Below, in pieces: positions 35,780 through 48,479 of a DNA stretch of 64,000 nucleotides (positions within the stretch are counted from its first letter, which is position 1; every line of letters starts with the position of its first letter). This DNA comes from Tubiluchus corallicola (Eukaryota; Priapulida; Priapulimorpha; Priapulimorphida; Tubiluchidae). The stretch is taken from the NCBI GenBank assembly GCA_030141605.1, contig JAQGDQ010000272.1:1-64000 (forward strand). Reading direction: 5' to 3'. The position numbers and the translations under genes are program-made. The notes beneath the pieces were generated by a model. It worked only from the letters and a program-made list of their open reading frames with translations, did no database searches and was not told the DNA's origin.

Positions 35780-37390
35780 CTGAGATCTTTTTACCTATGA
35801 TAATATCTACGATTGTATCTAGAAACCGCGTCATCATTATTGTGCATCACAATTAAGAAAAATTGTATTGCGTAACAATAATTGTATTTTTTAGAATTTA
35901 GAAATTTTAAATTCGGAATTTATTGGATAATCATTTGTGGAATTTTTTACGAATAAACTTAAGAGTATTGTTTGTGCATGTATTGTTGGGTTTATACCAA
36001 ACACTACGATCTTAATGTTGTTTCTATGTTTCGTAACGAGATATATACTACCTTGTACTTACGTAATTGTTTTTGGTATTTTGAAAGTAATGTCCGTGTG
36101 CGCTTGTAAATATGTTTCACCCAATAAATTGTAAAATATAAATGATAACAATCATAAGACCATGTTTAAACCTGTTGCTGTGTATTTTAGTAATAAAGTG
36201 AAAAGTACTAAACACCTATTTAGAGATAATATATTTATTTTTTGAAAATAACCTTAAAATTTGTGGTTATTGTCGACCAATGCTAATTTATCATTATGCA
36301 TTTTTATCAGGCTTATGATTTTGGTTGCCGTGGATCTTTTTTCATAACATTAGATGGGAGCACCTTTCAGGTTTGATCGTTTGAATGATCACAGTTTGGG
36401 TCGCACGATCATGATCAAGATTGCCTATCTCGCTACCTACTGACATAATTCTAACTATGGCGTCGAAGTGCTATAAAATGAACAGCAAAGAGAAAAAAGA
36501 AAAAGTGGTTGAGATGGACAGTGAAAATTAAGATGGCGATGACGATAGTACGATGATACAACTTTTTGGCTTAGACTCTTGAATGATTTTTTAGCCATCG
36601 ATTTTCAAATGGGCATTACTTTTACTCGCTTGGCTCTTAAGGGAAAAATTTCTAATCTGAGGAAGGTATTGCAGTCGAGGGAGAAACTGAAGAGGAATTT
36701 TGGACAGTGGCAGAACTAAAAGATAACATATAAGTGATGTGGAGATGCAACATTCAATGACAAGATAAAATACTATCTAAATTTACATTACGTTATGAAT
36801 ATGCTTGTATTATTATATTTACAAGTTAGGTTGCGAGCAAGGCTGGTTGCAGGACAGGAAGACATTGGTTTTTAGACAGTACAAAAATACAAAAGCAGTG
36901 CAAATTAGGATAGAGGTGATTGATAAAACACTGTTCTTGAAGGAAGGCAGAGTGGCTTTGGTTTATGTCTAGTTGCATAAACTTTTTTCTTGCTGTACCC
37001 TCTTAAAAATGGAAACAGCTAAATCTACGAAATCGGAGTCGGACAAGAAACCTTGTGATGATTAGAAACCTTCAGAAAGTCTCTCACAGCTCGTAGTAAT
37101 GCTAAACAAGTTAAAGCAGATTCACAAAGAAACGACTAGCAACTGTTTTTTATTCATGCCCGAGCTTGGCGAGATTGGAAAAAAAATTGAAGAGAGAAAT
37201 TACCTTCATAGTGTATAGTGAACTATATAGTTAATTCTTATTAAACGTACAATGACGACCCCACAAACATGTTGTAGTTTACCACCCGCTTGACAAAAAT
37301 GAAATGACATACAGTAGTTTACCATATTTTACAAAAACTTCATACCAACTCGGTTAGTTGTTGTAGTTTAGGATCAAAGGTGAGAACTTT
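35780..37390. other. No gene clearly recognised
   Basis: Around 36470-37180 the plus strand has short coding-like but stop-broken stretches (for instance METAKSTKSESDKKPCDD near 37010), possibly an old retro-copy or LINE ORF1 remnant. I could not assign it. Confidence 0.3.
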
Positions 37391-37394
37391 GAGG

Positions 37395-37770
37395 GTCACG
37401 TTGTGAAGTGCATTGTTATTCGACACCTTCAACCACTATTTATTGCTTAAGAGTTTGAAATTAGTAGGGTTTGATAAAAAAAACCCTCTAAAATTAACAC
37501 AATACAGGACATTTACAAGAAGACAACAAAGACTTACATTCGACAACCAAACCTTGTGGGACTGGAAAACTACCAAAAGGCTTTCCACAAGGAACCCTAT
37601 TAAAGACGCTATTGTTTTTTTGTACGTAAACGATAAAATAAATCCTGCACTAAGCAAAAATAGTACAGTTTGCATATGATAGCACAATTTACATGCACAA
37701 CAAAGACATTGATTTATGTAGACACAATTTGGATCAAGATAAAGCAAATATTAATGTAGCAATTGTCTTC
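37395..37770 (+). pseudogene. LINE reverse transcriptase fragment
   Basis: Reads FDTFNHYLLLKSLKLVGFDK, then RRQQRLTFDNQTLWDW, FLYVNDKINPALS and, in another frame, a degenerate Y-D-S-T-I-Y-M catalytic block. This is the order of RT palm motifs in CR1/L2-like LINEs (A-F-D-x-x-x-H, L-Y-V-N-D, A/Y-D-D). Frameshifts and a changed catalytic motif mean it is inactive. Confidence 0.75.
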
Positions 37771-37799
37771 TGAGCAAAAAATAAATAACGAAAAATTAA

Positions 37800-39640
37800 A
37801 ATACATGTAACTTTCGTTTAAAGATTAAAATAACATCTAGTATATCTTTTCTTCGAGAGCAAGCTGGTAAACCAAAACCCATATGTGTAAAAATATTTGC
37901 AGTGCCTTACTACGCTTACGGATGAGGTCAATTATTAGAATATTTCGAGAGAAAACTTCAATATACTGAACACTCTTCAAAATCCCGCTGTCATACTTAT
38001 TTCTAGATCACTCTTTTTACTTGACACAGATTAGCGTCCCATGTTTATACTAACAGTAAACTCTCATTTCTTCCAAATCTTTTACTAAGCATAGCAAATC
38101 ATGACAATAAAGCATGCAAATCATGACAATAAATACGATTATACAAACAATCTGTTTATGGAATTGTCATTGTAAGTAAAAGTGTATTGATTAAACACAC
38201 ACCCACGCAAGCACACACAAACATACACACATAAACATGAAGTATATACTTGAATCGATATAATTTTTATAGTGATATACGTTTCCACTAACGAATCTTG
38301 AAAATGTGTCACTATAAAAATATAGTGAAGTTTCGAATATAGGCTGACAACTGGAATGTTTGTTTTCCAAACAATGTAGAGCTGAGTAAATAGAAAAGTA
38401 TGCACGAAATGTCGAATTTACTAATCAATTTATTATTTAAGACATTGAACTGCTTTTTAATGTAGCTTTGATTTTAGAAGTTTGTGACATGACGGTATGT
38501 TTAATGAAACATAATAATTATCCAAGTAAGACTGTAAATTCAGCTTGAAAAGTGTTTTATCTGTTACGTTGTTTTAAAGAGGTAGTTTCGAAGGAAGTAA
38601 TTATTTTTTGATAAACTGTCCAGGCAATACAAAATTGACATTGACCGTTTAAGGTGAAGTCAATGTTGTGTATTTTTCTTTGGGGAAGTATTAATAGAAT
38701 GGACTGCAATTATCTGTGAACACAGCCTGAATATCCAGTGTAATGGCAGTGTTCCTGACATTTGTATGAATAGTAAGAATTGCTTAGAAACGTTTAATCG
38801 GGAGAAAATAATACACATCCACGTTAAAGTGAAATCAAAAAGTTCGATATTGCTAAATCCTCTAGCTTGCCATCATTAGAGCCATCATTCTAGTAAGAAA
38901 TATGTCGTAATATCTAAGTCAAGAAACCTGTTTTCAAAAAGAAAAGCAACTGTCCTGAGCTTTTTCTGCAAACCTGTAATTTATGCCTATGACACACCCA
39001 ATTCGTCCCGTGTCCGGGATCCGCGTCCACTCTCTCACTCGTGGAGGCGAGAAAAAGAACATGAATTTTATCAATGAGTGATGAAACCAAAGATTGTGGA
39101 AGGGAACGCTGGACGCTCCACACCTGTAACACTATAGTAAGTAATATTATGTAAGTTAAGTGTAACTTTCATAAAAGGTATACTAGTAAATCTTGCCCTT
39201 TATTTCACGGCCACAAATGCCCAAGAATGACTGTTGCCAGATAGCACCACTACGGCAGTGTTTGTCATTTTTCTGCCTGTAACTATTTTTACGTTCTTGC
39301 TTTCAGAAATATAGTTATAGCTGCGAGGTCAAATGAACTTACTGGCTTCTCTTTTGTTGGCGTGTGTCATACGGTTTTGGTTTGATCCATGTCTGTCCAT
39401 ATCCGTCTCATCTTCTGCAACAACCAGCAGTCCAGTTGACAATGGTTAGTTTTACTTAGTGGTGAATAATTCACGGCAGCAAAGAAAAACTTATTATACA
39501 ATGAAGAAGTTTTAAAATGTCTAACAACTTCAAAGCTAGCCAGTTCCACTGGATGACAAACTAAAGGCACATCGGTTTGTTGGATCTCGTTGGTCTGTCA
39601 TAAGAAATGTAGGTAGGAGGTTACAATCTAAAAATACTCT
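37800..39640. other. No gene seen
   Basis: AT-rich; the region next to 37770 may hold more of the LINE fragment. The open frame at 38914-39132 (minus) shows no domain. Confidence 0.4.
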
Positions 39641-39648
39641 AATCTTGA

Positions 39649-39669
39649 CCCTAGCCCTAACCCTAACCC
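39649..39669 (-). repeat. Short interstitial telomere-like tract (TTAGGG)3
   Basis: CCCTAGCCCTAA then CCCTAACCC: three TTAGGG units with one substitution, read on the minus strand. Confidence 0.7.
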
Positions 39670-40145
39670 GTATTCCGCTTCATGAATTTATTTCTTGTGT
39701 GTGGGGAATTGTAAACTTTAACCGTATTTTACGGTCATAATTATAAAGTTAAATTTAGGTTAAAATTAAAGTTAACGTTAATTGATTGAGTTGAGCCAAG
39801 GCTGGCAATGATCAGAATCAAGGCTGGAAAATTCGTCAGTTTGAATAGACTACGACGCACAAGTCAGAGTGCAATTTCTCTACAAGAATCTGTATAAGTG
39901 CAATGTCTGGATTCAGTCACAATATTATAATCTGTGAGACTGTGAGGCAGGTCTTGACCTAATCATGGCGGTCTAAATATTTTTTTATGTTTGCTTATTT
40001 AATGTTCTTGGCCATTCTCAATTTAACATTGCCTTGAATCAGAGGCTGTAAAAATTATGATAGACCTTCTTTTTTTCCTTACTTGGATGCGGTGCTTGTT
40101 TTGAAATCATCAGTCACTTTCTGCTTTTCTGAGATACACTGACAC

Positions 40146-40651
40146 AACAATGTCGTTCTACCGAGTTGTTACGTGATTATAACGACGTACTACCTCGTTA
40201 CAATCATGCAGCTTTGATTAATGTCAATACACAGAAATGTTAGAACGTGTCTTGGGATAGAATCACGTGGGCACAATAGAGTGTGTGAATTAGTCTGTGC
40301 GACTTTCGCTTGAAATCTAATTAGTAGTAACTTGTTCTTGTTAGTTAGCTATATTGTTATTAAAAGATAGTATTAGTAATACAAAAGTAGCATTATAAAG
40401 AAACAGCCGTCTTATAGCGCAGCAATATCTTGTTATAACGAGGTAGTAAGTCATTATAACGAAGTATAGTAAGTCGTTACACTGAGATAGTAAATCGTTG
40501 TAACATTATAGCAATATATTTCTATTATAAAGGATACTATTTCATTACAACGCGATGGCTGTAACGTTATAAAAAGGTATCAAGCCACTGTAACGAGAAA
40601 ACATCTCGCCATAAAGAGGTAGCAAGACGCCATAGCGAAATAGACATTGTT
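40146..40651. mobile_element. Fold-back element built of a degenerate TATAACGAGGTAGTAAGTC minisatellite
   Basis: Units near TATAACGAGGTAGTAAGTC repeat with divergence from about 40435 to 40640; an inverse unit (TACTACCTCGTTA) lies at 40188-40200. The block starts AACAATGTC (40146-40154) and ends with its inverse, GACATTGTT (40643-40651). No target duplication was seen and no coding content is present. Confidence 0.5.
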
Positions 40652-40882
40652 ATAACGTGTTACCTAATTTTTTTTCCAAAAACAAAATTCACACTAGCAA
40701 AGCTTCACAGTTTTTTTCTGTAGACTGTCAAACAAATCATTACATAACATGACACCAGAGAGCACTTATGTGTATTTACAAAGAAAATGGTGAACAGACT
40801 TGCTGTTACTTTAAATAAACATAAACATACATAAACTTCATTCCAAAATATATAATCTGATTAAATGTAAATGTAGTTACAG

Positions 40883-43800
40883 GAACGGCTGCAGAACCAA
40901 GAATTCGCGATGGAGAGGAAGTACTTGGAAGGGAATTCCCATTCATGGTGTGTATATTGATTTTTCGTTTTCACAAGAGTTTTTAATTTCAATGAAACAC
41001 AATCAGGTTAGGGCTGAGTTTAGACTATCCCTATAATTAATGTCTTGCTTCATAAATAGATTTACAACTTCTTTTTGTGCAAGAAATCCCAATTTTAAGC
41101 TCATTTTACTATGAATTAGCAAATTTCGTGTTCTTACAATAAGTGTTTCTTCAGCGGGAAAAAGTGGGGGCGAAAATTTTAGTAGGATGCTGTAAGTGGG
41201 AGCGCAAAGCAGTTCAAAACTCATTTCTACCGTCAACATCAGAAGTGCTTAGTACTTCTTTTCCTCCACTGCTCCAACTTTGCTACGCAAAATAAACGGC
41301 AAATAAAAAGCTAAATGTTGAGTTAGCATATGTGACAAGACTTTATTTTGCATATGTCATTGCAAACACACATATGATGACAATAAAAAGATGACGGATT
41401 AGAAGCATTAAGACATTAGTAATAATCACGAATTGCTACCCAGAACCAAATAAAAATTGTAAAAGACAACAAATATCAACGTCAACATAGCTGAAGTCAC
41501 AGTCTCCTGATATACCAACAACTGACAAGGAACTTCAAAATCACAGAGCTTATATAAAAAATATTCCACTCAATTGGGGTAGAAATAAGTTGGTACGACC
41601 AAGACAAAACGATGCACAGATAATCAGTAAGCATAATCAGATACTAGCAAAACCCGATAAAAACAAATAAACAGAGCCTAACACCAAATTAAACAACCAA
41701 ATAAGACTAGAAGCAACAATTATTAAAATTACAAAAGAGCAGCTACTCTGTCTATGGGTAGTGTGGCACACACACTGGGAAGCAAAAAAAGTTTGTAAAC
41801 TCGCACTTGTGTACTGTGTAGCATCCCCTGTTGATTGTCATTTCAGGGTGCACTGCATACCGCAACGCCCTCTTTTTACTACAACAAAATTACTGATTAC
41901 TTGTTGCACACAAAGTTTATTCACATATAAACAATTTACACTGTTTACATTATATTTTCTAAAGGTTGGCCTTGTGTTGACTGCAGACGAAACCTTGTGT
42001 GGAGGAACCCTCATTGATGAAATTTTGATTTTAACTTCGGCTCACTGTGTGTATGGGTAAGTATGTAAACTTGCTGTGACTGTACTGTATGGTACAAGAT
42101 ATAGGAATGCAAGGCAGCACACAGCAATATTCTGGTGACGGGGGTGAACATGAACTCACATCATTCGTAAATTTGAAATTTGAATTTTTATCTTGAATTT
42201 TGCCGAGTTTTTGTATGTTACACTGAATGTTGTACAGTTGCACTGTACTGCAATTTTCGCTTTCGAAAACACGAATCTTTCCGTTGTTGAGAATTGTGTT
42301 AGTTTGTGACGTCATCACTATTTGCGCTTTCCCGCGGATAATTATAATTATAATTAAAATTTATAAAATATAATTATAATTTTACAATCTTTCCTTATTA
42401 TCAGAAATTCTTTTGCAGTTTTATTGCTGTTAAAATGTGTAGTTTTTACCGTACTTTAAAATGGGGTAGGATGCGAAAAATCATCAATGATCAACGTTAT
42501 GTACTAATGCCAATAGATTTAAATGTCATGCGCGTTGTGCACAGATAGCGGTTGTTACATGCGAGCAAATTGTAAAACTCACAATGAGCATCATGTTGTA
42601 TAACAGAAAAACTGCATTTGATTGTATGTCAAAAACGACACACACGACATGCCGGCTAGCAGTCAATCATGAACTAATAAAGCGGTGAGTTAGTATTCAA
42701 GCAATATAGCCTAAGCAAATGATGTCTATTAATTGTTAGTAAATACCTGATATTATATAAGTATTATTAAATCTCTTAGGGTCGTTATTTCAAGATTATT
42801 CACTTAGAAAGGACTTTGTTTAAGAACGTGGGGTGACGTGAGTTACACACACACGCACGAGGAGCCTACGCACACACAAGGAGTGATGTGAGAGAGTCTG
42901 ACAGAGATTGCTACTGTAGTGTGTCCGAGACAGCCTTCTAGAAGAGAGGAGCATCGTTTGACACCAGCGTAGAGGAGTCTGCGTTCTCAGCCATAGACTG
43001 GGCACTGGATCAACGAAAGTCTCGTTAAGCTATCTGGAGTTGACCAAGTGTACTTAACCTATTTGTATCTGAGAGTAACGCTGCATAACTGTAGTTTCAC
43101 ACTGTATTAAGTGCAGCATACTGAATCGTTGTCAATTAAAGTGAATCAGCATCTTCTCTGGAGCTATACACTAATTGTAAGCGCCCACCAGCGTATAAGG
43201 ACAAATCTTGTACAGCAAACCAGATTAGATAACGTGTATTCTGTAATTGAATAAATTCTATTCACTGTGGTAACGTAGATAACGAGTTCTTGTATGATTA
43301 AGAGCGTTCAAAGTAAAGCAACACTAAATCCTAGATACGAACTAGAGAGATTCGCATTGTACTAATTGCGGGAGCTACGCTCGATAACTTGAGGGAAGAA
43401 GACCTCCACTCACAACGCAAGGTCGAAGTGAAAGTCTTGAAGGACAGTATCATTGCCTGATAGACTTAATTAAAGCCCTCGGAGTCAGGTGACAGAATCA
43501 CCTTATAGCGAACGAGAAGCGAATCAATAAAGTCTAAATTAATCAATATACAATCTATACAATCTATAGAATCAATTCATGATCACTCGATACGGCTAGA
43601 TAAAACTATACGATCAATCTATCGAGAAAAAGGGTCGTGATAAGTATGTTATACCATATAAAAGTATAATTGTATGCATATCATAGCCAATGTAAGGCAC
43701 CCTATAACTGGATCCTAAGCTTATACGTGTGTGACATTGGATATGCCACGTATAATAGTTAGACTAGTTTACTAATTTACATAGACACTAACAGAGGCTA

Positions 43801-44905
43801 ACATAATCTACAAATGAATAATGTAGAAATGACAATATAGGCAAAAATATAAGCGACCGCTCTTATTCATAAAACTTAGATATGTAAATATTGAAAAAAG
43901 TTGTGACTAACTACATTGTTAATCAAAGTAATCAGCATATTTATATAAATGCCACAGATGAAAGCCAAGTGAGGCTAGGTTTCATAATGATTGGCCAAAC
44001 CTGTTCTATGAAAGCAATGGCAGTAAGCCAAGCAAGCCGCAGTAATCTTTACCCGGCACGTCTAAAGATAAACGTTCTTGTCAGTGGGAGGAACACTAAT
44101 GAAATCACTGATCGCCTAATTTTTGCTAATTTCTACTTTGGCCACAACTAAAGAAGAAAAGCCATTTAAGGTCATGTTGAATATTTGCTCAGGCTGCTAG
44201 TTTGTGGCAGATGGCAGAGTAAACTCGACAAATACAAGTTCACTAGTTAAAGCGACGTCTAAGATATTTCAGGCTGTATCTCAACTTTTCCACATTTCCT
44301 GTCTTTTAAGTTTGGCGTCAAAATTAAACAAATGTTGGGTTTATACGATCGTTTATAATAATCTTGACATTAATTAATTACCACTTTATTCTTTGCCCGA
44401 AAGGCGTTGTTCAACCTTGAATGTCTATTGTTAAAAAAAGGGAAAGTGAGGTGGATACGGGACTGTCAAATTTTAATTTCGTATTTTCTTACAGATTTCT
44501 TGGTACATTGTTCATCCTGCTTATAATCATTCAGGCGATGAACAGCACGATATTGCTCTTGTACGAACCTGTCGAGTTTTCCGATAAAATTCAACCTGCC
44601 AAATTGCCTGTTTGTGACATGTATACGTACATTACTGAAACAGTTACTGTCATTGGATGGGGAATGCTAGGCCCTAGTAAGTAAAATGATTTATATTTAA
44701 ATGCATGAATCTTAAGTTTGAATGATACTTGAATAACTGCGTATTGAACCGAGTGACAAAAGTTTGGGAATATATATAATTATTAAGAAGCCATTGCATA
44801 TCAGCATTGCATACCAGATACAAAACTGCTGACATTGAATGGCCTCGTGGATACAGCAGGTAAACCGCCAGGTGTCTTTACCAACATGGTACCTGTTCCG
44901 AAGAG
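40883..44905 (+). pseudogene. Chymotrypsin-fold serine protease, broken
   Basis: Fragments in order: 40883-40947, activation-site-like RIRDG and EFPFM (family: R-I-V-G-G, F-P-W-x-V); 41965-42056, VGLVLTADETLCGGTLIDEI then LTSAHCVYG with the catalytic His and the Cys pair; 44495-44676, WYIVHPAYN then HDIAL with the catalytic Asp, a frameshift near 44560, and in the next frame PVEFSDKIQPAKLPVC and VIGWG; 44838-44890, WPRGYS then, one frame on, KPPGVFTNM, the C-terminal signature. The exon linking 42056 to 44495 was not found, and the GDSGGP exon with the catalytic Ser is absent; only about 160 bp separates the flanking pieces. Two frameshifts plus the missing serine block mark a decayed gene. 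Splice sites of the first three pieces remain good. Confidence 0.78.
42830..43570 (+). other. Compositionally distinct block, possibly an LTR or other element
   Basis: Markedly richer in GC and in GAGAG/ACAC motifs than its surroundings, inside the intron of the protease remnant. It has no open frame of note. It could be a solo LTR or unclassified element; I found no convincing ends or target duplication. Confidence 0.25.
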
Positions 44906-45039
44906 TTCCGAAGACACAACTAGCATGAAGTACACAAGACAATTTCACTGGCGAATTATAAAGTTTTCACATCGTGGTATTAAACCCGGACTGCTTTCCG
45001 AAATACGCGGGAACGAACCGGCTAGGGGAGCCACTAATC

Positions 45040-45300
45040 TGTCCGCCTGGCGGTGAGGGCCCAGCGTTGTTACACTGGTGTCAGAACTCAGAAGTGAGAT
45101 CGATTCCCACTTCGGATCAAATTCAAGATTGATTCCAACAGATGATCAACTATTCTAGATGGATCTCACTTCTGACATCATTGTTCTGATGCTGGGTCCT
45201 CGCCAATGGAGGGAACCGCCAATCAGACTCTCTGGTGGCAAGGAACTAGCGTCAGAACACAGGTATCAGAAGTGCGACCCGTCTGGAATGGTTCGTCATC
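45040..45300. repeat. Inverted/direct repeat cluster with three CAGAAGTGAGATC-like units
   Basis: Unit 1 (about 45055-45110, plus) has GGGCCCAGCG and TCAGAAGTGAGATCGATT. Unit 2 (about 45160-45210) is its inverse, GATCTCACTTCTGACATC then GCTGGGTCCTCGCC. Unit 3 (about 45250-45285, plus) has AGCGTCAGAACA and ATCAGAAGTGCGACCC. It looks like an unclassified fold-back element beside the protease remnant. Confidence 0.6.
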
Positions 45301-45309
45301 TGCTGTAAT

Positions 45310-46980
45310 CGACTGTGAAACCTTAGCAACGTTATAATAGTTTTATACAAGCATCAACTTGGTTCTGACTTTTAAGTATTCAGAGGTAGATGAAGGATTT
45401 GATCAAACGTCTTTACATCTAATAAGAAACTACCTCCAAAGTAGAAACTAAGCATAGGTACAACACTTATAAATGCTTAGAATACATCATTATACATATT
45501 CAGAGTCAAGAGATTTGCATCGAGGTATACGCCATTGATTATGTACTTTCTTTCTTCACCTTGTATCTTTGTGACGGGAACTTTCTTTTCTATTCATTTG
45601 AGATTTTGAGCTATGTTTTTTATGACTGCCTATTTCATAGCAGCTTTTTTCAAACTTTCATACACACTAATATTTGCAAAAGGCGGATTTATTTGTAACG
45701 TCTCGAGGTAAATGCCGAACGATCAACCAAACAATTCTTATCTGCGCACGTCATAACCAGCGAAGTACAATTCCCGTAAGTATAACCGAAACCAAACGGC
45801 ACTCTTGTATTTCCAATACAACAGTAGAACGTTTTAATTCTACTCGAGTTTTTCTCAACATCTGTAATACCTGAAATTCAAAATTATATATACAATAAGC
45901 AGCAACTTTCTATATTAAAATAATTGTGTTTTTTATACTACAAACTGGTTTTTTACAATTTAGACCCACTGCACATAACTTTCTCGATGTTTGGAATCAG
46001 ACTAAATCTTAAGATTAATTAAACATACCTTCCGTCAATGCTGCTCGGGGTTAACATCGTGCTGTAGCTAAAAAAGGTTTCTGTTAAACATAAGTTTAAA
46101 CTACATAAAATCTACAAAATAAATCGACAAAATAAAACAGTTCTTTGCAAAAACCTATAATCAAACTATACATTGCGGTTTGACGAGCATTTCCTTGGAA
46201 GCAAATGGAGAGAGAGAGTTTGGCACTTATACACTGAATTAGCATAACAGAGTATTTTCAGTAAAACAATAATGTAGTTGTTAGTTTGGTAACAAAACAA
46301 TATCTATACAGCTAGTTTGTCGTATAGTTTGTTGTATTTCGTGAGAGCCTTATGTTGTATGCGTTCACCAGTTGTGTTATCTTATGTATTGTCAAAGTAT
46401 TGAAATGGTTGTGCAAAATAAACAATTTAATTGCATTGAGTTTCATACATGTTGAAACGGTAAATCATATAAACAGTTGCGATGGGAAACTGATTATAGA
46501 AACACTATCAAACCTTATTCTGCATTATAATGGCGAAAAGCTTTATAATTGACGTGCGCCAAAATGGAGATTTTTTAAAACTTCTGTGGACGCACAAAAT
46601 TTAGCAGAATTGAATAAAAAGAATTAGTTTACGTGATACTTAACTCATAATTCCTGCAAACTTTATGTAAGAGATTTTCAGAAGACAACTTTATGAAGTT
46701 TATGCAGAACAAAAACGGTGAGAACGTTCAAATTTTACATCGACAGTATTCTTGCACACCACTTATTGTAGCCCTGAAACTGCTGTATGCCGTAACTTGG
46801 AGTGTAGTTCTATCCGCCATTACTAATGGTGCAAAGCCTCGAAGTTTTCTATGCCAAACAACACATGAAGTTGAGTTGAACTTAGCGAGCCTTAGTAAAC
46901 AGACGCCAGTAAACTTATATGATAGTAAGCTAATGCCTCATAGCTACCTGACAAGAAGTTTCATATAATCAAGCGATAGT
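45310..46980. other. No gene seen
   Basis: AT-rich; short open frames (for instance 46352-46552 and 46693-46968) show no recognisable domain. Confidence 0.4.
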
Positions 46981-46989
46981 CTAGGGAAT

Positions 46990-48470
46990 AAAACGTATAC
47001 TGCTAATCTGAGTGTGTGCAAAAGATCTAAAGAAAGCTCAAAAATGGATAACGCATCAAGGGTTTCAAATGCTGGTACTCAAGGTACCGAGACAAATATT
47101 GACTCAATACCAACTAATACTACAACTAGATCTACCACTTCGGTTTCTGAAAGTTTTTGTCAATCTGCTAGCCAGAAATTGGGTCAGGTGTCCAGGCAGT
47201 AGCTAACCCTGTCGACTCCATGGAATCTCGACTACTTGAAGCCATAAATGCTCTTAAAAATACCATGGTCTTAGAATTCGATAACATGAAAAAAGAAACT
47301 TGATAGTTTAACTTCAAACCAACAATTTATTAATGCTCAACACGAAGATATTAAAAATGACCACCAACACATTAAGAAGGAATTAGATGAAACCAAAAAA
47401 GAAAATCATGCATTGAGACACACCCTAGACGAAGTCGCTACAAAAACTTCAACACACAGAACGTGAACTAGATACTCTGTTTGCTGATTTGCTGTTTCCA
47501 CCAATATGAAACGAAAAAACAGATGATACTGTAGTGAAACTTGGTGACTTGATGGGACTAAATGTTACCTATAACGATATTAGTATCTCGCATCGAGTTA
47601 CATCATCGAAAGGACCAAATCCCATTGTAGTAAAATTTCTGAAGAGGACTACAAGTGACAGGTTCTGAATGAAAACTCAGACCTCCGTAAACTAGGCATT
47701 CCTAAAAATTGTAAATCTTCATCAATGAATGTCTAACACGATGCAGAAAAGAAACTCAAAAGGTACAAATCAGTTTTTTACTAATCAAGGACTTATCTAT
47801 TTAAAAGTTAATGATGAATGTGAGCCTCTTGAAATTAAGACTGAAACCGACTTGAATAAATTAAGTTAAATTGTCTATCCCCCATTGTTCCATTTAACAT
47901 GTAAACAAGCAAAGATGACACATTTCAGCTTTTTTATCAGAATTATGGTAATTCGTTACACTTGCATTTCTTGCAATAAACATGCCGAATAAATCAAAGT
48001 GCAATTTGTTGGGATATCTGTAAAAATTGGATACACAAAAATTGCACTTTATTATTCAATGATGAGTTTGCTCTACTAACCAACACTAACAATTCATTTT
48101 TCTGTTTGCGGTGTATAAACATACTACCGTATCAAAGTCTAACTGAAGACGAGTTTTTTGATGCGCTGGGCGACCAGTCTGAACCTGTGAATCTTACCAA
48201 TACGGTCTCTCTTTACTCGGTTGTGTGCTACTAATGAAGACATTGACCCAGATGAATTCACCATTCAATATGACAGCAGGTATGTAAAACGAAATCAGAT
48301 GCATTCTGATCCCAAGTACAAAAATAGCGCCAGTGATTTCTCTTGTATACACATAAATGTTTCCAGTTTAAATAAACATTTTACTAATCCTAACGATATT
48401 TTGTATAATTTCCAATCCTGGCCTGACCTTAGTTTGGTAGCAGAGAGTAGTTTTTGTGACCAGGCCTACA
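46990..48470 (+). pseudogene. CR1-like LINE 5' half: ORF1, PHD-like finger and start of endonuclease
   Basis: Broken pieces in the order of one element: Ser/Thr-rich ORF1 start (MDNASRVSNAGTQGTETN, 47043 on); a helical stretch near 47220-47480; an RNA-binding-like ORF1 core, TVVKLGDLMGLNVTYNDI then SISHRV (about 47530-47680); a PHD-type finger near 47955-48120 (TCISCNKHA, WIHKNC, FFCLRC); then CIHINVSSLNKHF and PDLSLVAES (48341-48450), the first motifs of the APE-like endonuclease. Several frameshifts. It is cut off near 48470, where a BEL/Pao fragment begins on the other strand. Confidence 0.75.
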
Positions 48471-48479
48471 ATAGAACAA

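Noticed and set aside
37436-37747. 103-codon minus-strand frame
   Set aside because: Antisense of the LINE reverse transcriptase fragment.
38914-39132. Minus-strand open frame with possible exon features
   Set aside because: No family match and no partner exon found.
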